This document shows positions 1-5,225 of a DNA stretch of 9,954 nucleotides, in pieces. The notes under the pieces were generated by a model that saw only the letters and a list, made by a program, of their open reading frames with translations, did not search any database and was not told the DNA's origin. Origin of the DNA: JAWLCA01 sp050485905 (lineage in GTDB: Bacteria; Pseudomonadota; Alphaproteobacteria; Rhodobacterales; Rhodobacteraceae); NCBI GenBank assembly GCA_050485905.1, contig JBJHCH010000129.1:1-9954 (forward strand). Direction: 5' to 3'. The number at the start of each line of letters is the position of its first letter. The stretch's first letter is position 1. The translations under genes and the position numbers were made by a program.

Positions 1-13
1 GCTCGATTGTCAT
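1..13 (-). CDS. Start of an unidentified gene, cut by the window edge
   Basis: An ATG reads leftwards from position 13 and gives only Met-Thr-Ile-Glu before the window ends. A strong Shine-Dalgarno sequence, AAAGGAG on the minus strand at 26-20, lies six bases upstream of the ATG, which makes a real translation start likely. The gene follows the alpha/beta-hydrolase on the same strand with a gap of about 48 bases and could be co-transcribed with it. Four residues are too few to name a product. Confidence 0.6.
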
Positions 14-19
14 GGGTGA

Positions 20-26
20 CTCCTTT
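20..26 (-). promoter_or_regulatory. Strong ribosome-binding site for the left-edge gene
   Basis: The minus strand reads AAAGGAG here, six bases before an ATG at 13. It is one of the best Shine-Dalgarno matches in the window and is the main reason to believe that a gene begins at 13. Confidence 0.65.
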
Positions 27-61
27 CCCGCCGCGTTCCGGTCCCGCCGCAATCTGGCACT

Positions 62-943
62 TCAGGCGGCAGAGACAAGGGCCGGCAGGGGATCTTGCGC
101 AGGGCCGGGCAGGCAGGCCCGCAGGCGGGGCAGGGTCAGGCGGTCGCGGTCGGTCAGCAGCGCGCGGTAAAGCGGGAAGGCGCCGGGCCGCAGATAACCC
201 GACCAGTGGCAGACCGGCAGCGCGGGCGCGGCGACGCGGTGGCCCAGCCGGGCAAGGCCCGCGCGGGTGTCCGGGCAGTCGAGCGGCAGGTCCAGCCAGT
301 TCGGCGGCGCATCGGGCAGGCCGCGGCCAAGGGCGCGGTCGCCGCCGGCGCGGATCAGACGCTCGAACATCAGGTCGAACAGGCGATTTTCGCGCCCGGT
401 GATGTTGATGACCTCGGCCCGGCGGCCGGCGGGGCTGTGCATCGCGGCCCCGCCGGTCGAGGCCAGATCGGCGGCCGCCAGCAGGATCACCCGGCCGATG
501 GCGCCGGGCTGCGCCGCCGACAGCGCCGCCAGCGCGACCCGCGCGCCAAGGCTGTGGGCGATCAGATCGAGCGGGCGGCCATGCTCGGCCAGCCGGTCGG
601 CCAGCGCGGCCAGTGCCGCGCCGGTGTCCGCCGCCCGGCGATGCGCCCCGTGCAGCCCGCCCGCCGCGTCCCAGCCGATGGCGAGGCCGAGGCCGTGCCG
701 GTGCAGGCCAAGGTGCCTAGGCCAGGAAATCGTGCGCGCGCCGCCCAGATCGGGGCGGATCGACAGGATCTGGCGGTGCGGGTCATGGCGTGGATGGCCG
801 GGGATGTAGCGGTAGCCGTGGATCATCGCCACGATCGGCGCACCGGGCGGGGTGCGGTCCAGCGCGGCCTGCAGCGCGCCCTTATCGGCGGAAAGGCCGG
901 AACCGGTCATCGTCAGTGCCACGAGCGCCATGCGCAGCCCCAT
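62..943 (-). CDS. Alpha/beta-fold hydrolase, substrate unknown
   Basis: A 293-residue protein with the hallmarks of an alpha/beta-hydrolase. The oxyanion-hole motif is Met-Ile-His-Gly-Tyr (His42-Gly43). The nucleophile elbow is Ala-His-Ser-Leu-Gly with Ser131 as the likely catalytic serine; the usual first glycine is alanine. His246 in Cys-His-Trp-Ser-Gly-Tyr is the best candidate catalytic histidine, and an acid such as Asp190 may complete the triad. I infer an esterase- or lipase-like hydrolase acting in the cytoplasm; there is no convincing signal peptide. The frame is open back to a TTG at 985, but the ATG at 943 is preferred. ATGs at 931 and 910 are also possible, because none has a clear ribosome-binding site. 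The homology-like region begins around residue 20, so the true N-terminus is uncertain. It is divergent from the metZ unit and may be transcribed with the gene at 13. The family is clear, the function is not. Confidence 0.82.
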   Translation of the reverse strand: MGLRMALVALTMTGSGLSADKGALQAALDRTPPGAPIVAMIHGYRYIPGHPRHDPHRQILSIRPDLGGARTISWPRHLGLHRHGLGLAIGWDAAGGLHGAHRRAADTGAALAALADRLAEHGRPLDLIAHSLGARVALAALSAAQPGAIGRVILLAAADLASTGGAAMHSPAGRRAEVINITGRENRLFDLMFERLIRAGGDRALGRGLPDAPPNWLDLPLDCPDTRAGLARLGHRVAAPALPVCHWSGYLRPGAFPLYRALLTDRDRLTLPRLRACLPGPAQDPLPALVSAA

Positions 944-1038
944 CACTAGATATTGTGGCCGAGGCTTAGGCGGCCACTGCGACAACCCGGTGATGGCGGC
1001 GTGAAAGCCCGGTGACGATGCGGCCGCGCAACAGGCCG

Positions 1039-1067
1039 TTGACCTTTGCGCGCAAGGGGTCTATCGG
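1039..1067 (+). promoter_or_regulatory. Probable sigma-70 promoter of the metZ unit
   Basis: TTGACC at 1039-1044 is a good -35 element. A weak -10, TATCGG, follows at 1062-1067 after 17 bases. This would start transcription near 1073-1075, just where the first riboswitch stem begins, so the RNA would have almost no leader before the aptamer. The spacing and the fit to the riboswitch support the call; the -10 itself is poor. Confidence 0.5.
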
Positions 1068-1073
1068 CAGAGC

Positions 1074-1128
1074 CGTGGCGATTTGTCGACCGGATTGCGG
1101 GCCACGTTAAACATGCCGCTAAAAGGGT
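1074..1128 (+). promoter_or_regulatory. SAM-II riboswitch upstream of metZ
   Basis: The aptamer of the alphaproteobacterial SAM-II (metA-motif) riboswitch, which binds S-adenosylmethionine and lowers expression of methionine-synthesis genes. Stem P1 is CGTGGC (1074-1079) paired with GCCACG (1101-1106). The conserved GATTTG follows at 1080-1085, and ACCGGATTGCGG at 1089-1100 is the typical loop-1/P2 strand. TTAAA at 1107-1111 and CGCTAAA at 1117-1123 are the conserved 3' elements. The pseudoknot can form from GCGG (1097-1100) with CCGC (1116-1119), and ACC (1089-1091) with GGT (1126-1128). The position before a metZ gene matches the known use of this class. The motif assignment is from the sequence and knowledge of the family; no covariance model was run. 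Confidence 0.93.
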
Positions 1129-1136
1129 AAGGGCGC

Positions 1137-1170
1137 TGCCCCCACCTGTCCGGTCGGGGGCATTTTCTTT
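1137..1170 (+). terminator. Intrinsic terminator of the SAM-II attenuator
   Basis: TGCCCCC (1137-1143) pairs with GGGGGCA (1156-1162). The stem can extend inside by ACC (1144-1146) with GGT (1152-1154), leaving a five-base loop. It is followed by ATTTTCTTT at 1162-1170. It lies nine bases after the aptamer and eighteen bases before the metZ start codon, so it should stop transcription before the gene. A competing hairpin can form from AGG, T and GGGC (1124-1134) with GCCC and ACCT (1138-1147). That hairpin uses both the last aptamer strand and the first terminator arm. SAM binding would therefore favour termination. Confidence 0.82.
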
Positions 1171-1187
1171 GCGCGAAAGGACAGCGC

Positions 1188-2369
1188 ATGTCGGACAGCT
1201 GGAAACCCCGCACGAAGCTGGTGCATGCCGGCGCCCGCCGCAGCCAGTATGGCGAGATGTCCGAGGCGATATTCCTGACCCAGGGCTTCGTCTACGACAG
1301 CGCCGAGCAGGCCGAGGCGCGGTTCACCAAGGCGGGGCCGGACGAGTTCATCTATGCCCGCTATGGCAACCCCACGGTGCGGATGTTCGAGGAGCGGATC
1401 GCGGCGGTCGAGGGGACCGAGGATGCATTTGCCACCGCCAGCGGCATGGCGGCCGTGAACGGCGCGCTGATGGCGATGCTGAAGGCGGGGGATCATGTGG
1501 TGTCCAGCCGGGCGCTGTTCGGGTCGTGCCTGTATATTCTGGAAGAGATCCTGACGCGCTATGGCGTCGAGGTGACGTTCGTGGATGGCGCCGATCTGGA
1601 CCAGTGGCGCGCGGCGGTGCGGCCGGGGACGAAGGCGGTGTTCTTCGAGACGCTGTCGAACCCGCGGCTGGAAATCGTTGATATCGAACAGGTTTCGAAG
1701 ATCGCCCATGCGGTCGGCGCGCTGGTGGTGGCGGATAACGTGTTTGCCACGCCGGTCTATAGCCGGGCGGTGTCGCAAGGTGCGGATGTGGTGGTCTATT
1801 CCACCACCAAGCATATCGACGGGCAGGGGCGGTGCCTGGGGGGCGTGATCTGCGGGACGACTGATTTCATCCGCAAGGTGGTGGAGCCATACCTGAAACA
1901 TACCGGCGGGGCGATGAGCCCGTTCAACGCCTGGGTGATGCTCAAGGGTATGGAAACACTGGATCTTCGGGTGCGGGCCGAGAGCGCGGCGGCGCTGGCG
2001 CTGGCCCGGGCGCTGGAGGGGCACGAGAAGCTGGCGGCGGTGGTCTATCCGGGGCTGGAAAGCCATCCGCAGCACGCGCTGGCGACGGCCCAGATGGGGG
2101 CGGGCGGCACCATTCTGGCGATCGAGGTCCGGGGTGGGCAGGCGGCGGCGTTCCGTTTCCTCAACGCCTTGAAGATATTCAAGATTACCAACAATCTGGG
2201 CGATGCCAAAAGCCTTGTCACCCATCCCGCGACGACTACCCACCAGCGCCTGCCTGAGGACCAGAAGGTGCATCTGGGCATCACGCCGGGGCTGGTCAGG
2301 ATCAGCGTCGGGCTGGAGGATGAGGACGACCTGATCGCCGACTTGAGGGCCGCGCTGGAGGCGGTCTGA
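1188..2369 (+). CDS. metZ: O-succinylhomoserine sulfhydrylase MetZ
   Basis: A 393-residue PLP-dependent enzyme of the Cys/Met metabolism family (cystathionine gamma-synthase group), of usual length. It makes homocysteine from an activated homoserine, normally O-succinylhomoserine, and sulfide, the direct sulfhydrylation route to methionine in the cytoplasm. Visible motifs are Arg-Tyr-Gly-Asn-Pro-Thr at residues 58-63, Asp183 in Ala-Asp-Asn-Val-Phe (expected to contact the PLP ring nitrogen), and Lys208 in Ser-Thr-Thr-Lys-His, the Schiff-base lysine. The C-terminal part has the usual Ser-Leu-Val-Thr-His-Pro-Ala-Thr-Thr-Thr-His segment. AAAGGA (1176-1181) sits six bases before the ATG, which fixes the start. 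The upstream SAM-II riboswitch and terminator indicate repression by SAM. O-acetylhomoserine specificity cannot be excluded from sequence alone, but the SAM-II pairing and alphaproteobacterial context favour MetZ. It is monocistronic, since the next gene is convergent. Confidence 0.95.
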   Translation: MSDSWKPRTKLVHAGARRSQYGEMSEAIFLTQGFVYDSAEQAEARFTKAGPDEFIYARYGNPTVRMFEERIAAVEGTEDAFATASGMAAVNGALMAMLKAGDHVVSSRALFGSCLYILEEILTRYGVEVTFVDGADLDQWRAAVRPGTKAVFFETLSNPRLEIVDIEQVSKIAHAVGALVVADNVFATPVYSRAVSQGADVVVYSTTKHIDGQGRCLGGVICGTTDFIRKVVEPYLKHTGGAMSPFNAWVMLKGMETLDLRVRAESAAALALARALEGHEKLAAVVYPGLESHPQHALATAQMGAGGTILAIEVRGGQAAAFRFLNALKIFKITNNLGDAKSLVTHPATTTHQRLPEDQKVHLGITPGLVRISVGLEDEDDLIADLRAALEAV

Positions 2370-2374
2370 CGGTG

Positions 2375-2428
2375 TGTGCATCCACGTATGATTTACGTGC
2401 ATCTGCCGTGCATACCACGTGCATACGT
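2375..2428 (+). repeat. Phased short direct repeats after metZ
   Basis: Five degenerate units start at 2375, 2385, 2396, 2407 and 2418, each 10 or 11 bases long. The last three are the most alike, CGTGCATCTGC, CGTGCATACCA and CGTGCATACGT. The first reads TGTGCATCCA and the second is the most diverged (CGTATGATTTA). The core GTGCAT occurs at 2376, 2397, 2408 and 2419, so copies lie on one face of the DNA helix. ACGTATG (2384-2390) and CATACGT (2422-2428) are also inverted to each other and could form a long-loop hairpin in the metZ 3' RNA. No gene fits this region. Function is unknown; an array of protein-binding sites is one reading. Confidence 0.6.
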
Positions 2429-2494
2429 TGTGCGCCCCTGAGCCGGTGCGCGCCGGAAAGCGGTTCGGGATCAGCAGTTTGGGGTGTGGCGGGG

Positions 2495-2518
2495 CGATAT
2501 ACCTTTTAAGGTATGTCG
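2495..2518. repeat. AT-rich palindrome in the metZ-hydratase intergenic region
   Basis: The arms CGATATACCTT (2495-2505) and AAGGTATGTCG (2508-2518) flank a central TT and pair at ten of eleven positions, with one T:G mismatch. The inner seven pairs, ATACCTT and AAGGTAT, are perfect. It is strikingly AT-rich against its GC-rich surroundings. An inverted copy of the neighbouring repeat core, CGTATGCAC, overlaps its right end at 2517-2525. It could be an operator for a dimeric regulator or an RNA hairpin. It lacks a following run of T, so it is not a typical intrinsic terminator. Confidence 0.6.
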
Positions 2519-2563
2519 TATGCACACCCGTCTGGCGGTGCGTTGGGGCGCCGATGGTGCGAG

Positions 2564-2585
2564 GCCCCGGCTCGGGGGCCGGGGC
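2564..2585. terminator. GC-rich hairpin between convergent genes, possible terminator
   Basis: GCCCCGGC (2564-2571) pairs perfectly with GCCGGGGC (2578-2585) around a six-base loop. It lies eighteen bases beyond the stop codon of the minus-strand hydratase gene and about 195 bases beyond metZ. A position between two converging genes suits a transcription end. Neither strand has a T-run after the stem, so it does not meet the intrinsic-terminator pattern and may only be a stable hairpin. Confidence 0.3.
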
Positions 2586-2603
2586 GTCACTGTGCCGGGT
2601 CGC

Positions 2604-3428
2604 TCAGGCCAGCGTCAGGGTGACGGGGGCGAGCGGCAGGCCCTGGGCTTGGGCCGTCCATGTCTGGCCGGCGGCGACGGGCAGGGCGCGGGTCAGGGTG
2701 CCGGTGGAGATGACCTCTCCCACTGCCAACGGCGGGGCGTCGGGGTCGGCGGCGAGCAGGTCGGTCAGGTGGGCAAGGGCGGCGAGCGGGCCGGTGCCCA
2801 TGACGTTGGCGCTGTGGCCGTCGTCCATCACCTGTCCGTCGCGGGAGAGCGTGATGCGAAAGTCCGCCAGACGTGCGGCCCAGTCGGTGCCGGGTTCGAC
2901 CGCGACCCAGGGGCCGGGCAGCAGCGCGCCGTGCAGGCCGAAGGCGGCGACCGTATCGGGCGCACGGAAGCGCCAGCCGGGATAGAGCGACTGCACCAGT
3001 TCGAAGCCGAAGGTGAGATGGCTGACGCAGCCGATCAGCGCCGCGGCGTCCATCCCGGGGTCGGGCGCGCGGCCAAGGCGCAGGATGATCTCCGGCTCGA
3101 TCCGGGGTTCCACCAGCGTGGCGATGGGGAAGGGCGCTGCCAGCGGATGCAGCGTGCTGTCCCAGACCAGCCCCCAGATCGGGGCGTGGACGTTGTATTC
3201 GTCCCAGATGGTGCGGTTGGTGAAGCCGATCTTGCGGCCCACCGGAACCTCGCCCCGCGCGCAGCGCAGGCGTGAGACAGCGGCGGCGACGCGGTTGGCA
3301 GCAGTGAGGTCGAAAGCGTGGTCGCTGTCGGTCAGCGGGGCGATCTGACGCCGGTCGGCCAACGCGTGGAGCAGCCGGCGGGCCGTCGCATCGGGGTTGG
3401 TGGCATCCGTATCGGTCGTGTCGGGCAT
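2604..3428 (-). CDS. 2-keto-4-pentenoate hydratase-like protein (MhpD / FAH family)
   Basis: A 274-residue protein resembling 2-keto-4-pentenoate hydratase and 2-oxohept-3-ene-1,7-dioate hydratase, within the fumarylacetoacetate hydrolase fold. Such enzymes add water to 2-hydroxydienoates in meta-cleavage of aromatic compounds and use a divalent metal. Key positions are visible: Lys66 in Gly-Arg-Lys-Ile-Gly-Phe, and the likely metal ligands Glu111 and Glu113 in Glu-Pro-Glu-Ile and Glu143 in Phe-Gly-Phe-Glu-Leu. Asp158 lies in Pro-Asp-Thr-Val-Ala. Length is close to the family norm of about 260. The ATG at 3428 is chosen; a GTG at 3458 would add ten residues, and neither has a strong ribosome-binding site. 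No other aromatic-degradation gene is nearby, so the substrate is open and a related decarboxylase or hydrolase activity is possible. The PilZ gene lies 70 bases upstream on the same strand and may share its transcript. Confidence 0.85.
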   Translation of the reverse strand: MPDTTDTDATNPDATARRLLHALADRRQIAPLTDSDHAFDLTAANRVAAAVSRLRCARGEVPVGRKIGFTNRTIWDEYNVHAPIWGLVWDSTLHPLAAPFPIATLVEPRIEPEIILRLGRAPDPGMDAAALIGCVSHLTFGFELVQSLYPGWRFRAPDTVAAFGLHGALLPGPWVAVEPGTDWAARLADFRITLSRDGQVMDDGHSANVMGTGPLAALAHLTDLLAADPDAPPLAVGEVISTGTLTRALPVAAGQTWTAQAQGLPLAPVTLTLA

Positions 3429-3498
3429 GAGTCGATCCGCCAGCGGGTGGACCGACACTCTGTCACGGGGCGGGGCTGCGCGAAAGCGGGCGCTGAGA

Positions 3499-3822
3499 TC
3501 AACCGATCTCGCGCAGGCCGTGGGCGTGGCGATTGGCCGGTGCGGCGCGATGCACCCCCTGGCGGATCAGCGCGACATCGGGCGTGCGCAACCGCGTCGC
3601 AAAGCGCACCCCGATCTGTCCGGCGCGCACCCAGCGCACCTCGGCCACATAGGATCTGTTGAGCAGGTAGAGGATCATGCGGTTGCCGACGGCCACGCCG
3701 TCAAGGCCACGAAGCCGCGCGCCGCCCTCGCTGATGTTGATGATGCGTGCCTTGCGCCCGGTGCCGTTCAGTGTCGCCACGACCTCGATGTTGCAGGGCC
3801 AGCGCATTTCCCGAAACTGCAT
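3499..3822 (-). CDS. Single-domain PilZ protein
   Basis: A 107-residue protein consisting almost wholly of one PilZ domain, the fold that often binds cyclic di-GMP and controls motility, polysaccharide or surface traits. Asn29-Ile-Ser-Glu-Gly-Gly34 matches the conserved (D/N)xSxxG motif. Ala60-Glu-Val-Arg-Trp-Val, followed by Ile-Gly-Val-Arg-Phe ending at Phe74, is the typical late beta-strand pair. The N-terminal arginine motif RxxxR is not intact: the sequence offers Arg4-Glu-Met-Arg7, one residue short. About 33 residues after Phe74 look unstructured and rich in Arg and His. The ATG at 3822 is preceded by GAAGG with a nine-base gap. The frame stays open upstream to 4236, but that part overlaps the divergent folE2 start and has no domain. 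It is cytoplasmic by inference; partner unknown. Confidence 0.83.
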   Translation of the reverse strand: MQFREMRWPCNIEVVATLNGTGRKARIINISEGGARLRGLDGVAVGNRMILYLLNRSYVAEVRWVRAGQIGVRFATRLRTPDVALIRQGVHRAAPANRHAHGLREIG

Positions 3823-4084
3823 CACTCGCACCCTTCTCTTCCCAACCTCCCTATCCGATCTGCCGCACAAGGCTGAATTCGGGGTTAACGCAGTCAGGGC
3901 AGGCAGCGCGTTGCGGCCGGCTGGCCAGCGCCGCCAAAGTTTTTCCTGCCCCTTGGCCCCGCGTTGCGCTATGTCTCGGGCTGGCGCGACGGTGCGTGCG
4001 CGAAAATGCTGGACGCCGGCGCGCGGCGCGCCAAATACCCGTTCGGCCGGGCGATCTGCCCCGGCGATGAGGAAGGTGGGAGCG

Positions 4085-5182
4085 ATGAACATCCACACGC
4101 CCGAGATCGACCGCCAGCCCAGCCGCGACGAGGCTGCCGCGGCGCTGGCCGTGCTGCGGCAATGGGCCGGCAAGGCCACGGATGCCGAGATCGTGACGCT
4201 AGACCCGGCGCTGACCGGGCTGGTGCCCGGCGCCATGCCGCCCTACCCGGTGTTGAGCCGCACCTATCCCGAAGAATTCCGGGCCGATGACGCCTATCGC
4301 GCGGGCCTGCCCGACCTGCAAAATGGACCGAGCAGCCTGATCGTCGGCGCGCGCCAGCAGATCCAGCATGTCGGGATTTCCAATTTCCGCCTGCCGATCC
4401 GGTTTCACACCCGCGACAACGGCGACGTGACGCTGGAGACGAGCGTCACCGGGACGGTGAGCCTGGAGGCCGAGAAGAAGGGCATCAACATGTCGCGCAT
4501 CATGCGCACCTTCTACGGCCATGCGGAGCGGACCTTCAGCTTTCAGGTGATCGAGGCAGCGCTCGACGATTATCGCAGCGATCTGGAAAGTTTCGATGCG
4601 CGGATTCAGATGCGGTTCCGTTTCCCGATGAAGGTGGCGAGCCTGCGCTCGGGGCTGGAGGGGTATCAGTATTACGACATCGCGCTGGAACTGGTGGACA
4701 GGGCGGGCGTGCGCAAGCGGTTCATGCATCTGGACTACGTCTATTCCTCGACCTGCCCCTGCTCGCTGGAACTGGCCGAGCATGCGCGGGCGGTGCGGGG
4801 GCAGTTGGCCACGCCGCATTCGCAGCGGTCGGTCGCGCGGATCTCGGTCGAGGTGACGGGCGGGCGCTGCCTGTGGTTCGAGGATCTGATCGACCTGTGC
4901 CGCCGGGCGGTGCCGACCGAGACGCAGGTGATGGTGAAGCGCGAGGACGAACAGGCATTTGCCGAGTTGAACGCGGCGAACCCGATCTTTGTCGAGGATG
5001 CGGCGCGGTCGTTCTGCGCCGCGCTGCTGACCGACGGGCGGATCGGCGATTTCCGTGTCGTGGCCAGCCATCAGGAAAGCCTGCACAGCCATGATGCGGT
5101 CAGCGTGCTGACCGAGGGGCCGACCTTCGCGGCCGAGAGCCTGGACCCGCGGCTGTTCGCATCGCTCTACCATGTGGGCTAG
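4085..5182 (+). CDS. folE2: GTP cyclohydrolase FolE2 (type IB)
   Basis: A 365-residue protein of the FolE2 (GCYH-IB) family. It converts GTP to 7,8-dihydroneopterin triphosphate, the first step of tetrahydrofolate synthesis, and can supply queuosine-type deazapurine pathways. Unlike FolE it does not need zinc strictly. The family's catalytic cysteine region is visible as Ser-Ser-Thr-Cys-Pro-Cys-Ser with Cys224 and Cys226. His245 follows in Thr-Pro-His-Ser-Gln-Arg, and Glu-Val-Thr-Gly-Gly-Arg-Cys lies further on. Length is somewhat above the shortest bacterial members but normal for alphaproteobacteria. The start at 4085 is set by GGAAGG at 4071-4076, eight bases upstream; an in-frame ATG at 4067 lies before that site and is unlikely. 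The 262-base region back to the divergent PilZ gene holds no Zur-like palindrome that I can see, so zinc control is not evident. trkH begins 43 bases after the stop. Confidence 0.95.
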   Translation: MNIHTPEIDRQPSRDEAAAALAVLRQWAGKATDAEIVTLDPALTGLVPGAMPPYPVLSRTYPEEFRADDAYRAGLPDLQNGPSSLIVGARQQIQHVGISNFRLPIRFHTRDNGDVTLETSVTGTVSLEAEKKGINMSRIMRTFYGHAERTFSFQVIEAALDDYRSDLESFDARIQMRFRFPMKVASLRSGLEGYQYYDIALELVDRAGVRKRFMHLDYVYSSTCPCSLELAEHARAVRGQLATPHSQRSVARISVEVTGGRCLWFEDLIDLCRRAVPTETQVMVKREDEQAFAELNAANPIFVEDAARSFCAALLTDGRIGDFRVVASHQESLHSHDAVSVLTEGPTFAAESLDPRLFASLYHVG

Positions 5183-5191
5183 GAGCCGCTT

Positions 5192-5222
5192 GACAGGCTG
5201 ACGGGCGCAGACCAAGCCTGTC
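5192..5222 (+). repeat. Inverted repeat between folE2 and trkH
   Basis: GACAGGCT (5192-5199) is perfectly inverted as AGCCTGTC (5215-5222) around fifteen bases. The right arm ends three bases before the trkH ATG and covers the place where its ribosome-binding site should be, where no clear Shine-Dalgarno sequence exists. In RNA this eight-pair hairpin could mask trkH translation initiation. It could equally be an operator. No T-run follows, so it is not a standard terminator for folE2. TTGACA at 5190-5195 matches a -35 box, but no -10 follows at the right distance. Confidence 0.5.
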
Positions 5223-5225
5223 GCC

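Noticed and set aside
95..949. Plus-strand open frame of 284 codons opposite the alpha/beta-hydrolase
   Set aside because: The minus-strand frame carries real alpha/beta-hydrolase motifs, while this one is Arg/Gln/Gly-rich without any motif.
2375..2428. CRISPR-like array
   Set aside because: Units of 10-11 bases without unique spacers are far too short, and there are no cas genes in the window.
1119..2525. Long open frame of 468 codons on the minus strand across metZ
   Set aside because: It is antisense to a clear metZ, contains no recognisable domain and is rich in Arg, His, Pro and Gln, as expected of a shadow frame in GC-rich DNA. It also starts inside the AT-rich palindrome region without a ribosome-binding site.
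2419..2985. Plus-strand open frames starting in the intergenic region after metZ
   Set aside because: They run antisense into the hydratase gene, have no recognisable domain and no proper ribosome-binding site. They do not explain the repeats.
3823..4236. N-terminal extension of the PilZ gene in the same frame
   Set aside because: The extension overlaps the folE2 start on the other strand, has no domain, and the PilZ domain begins right after the ATG at 3822, which has its own ribosome-binding site.
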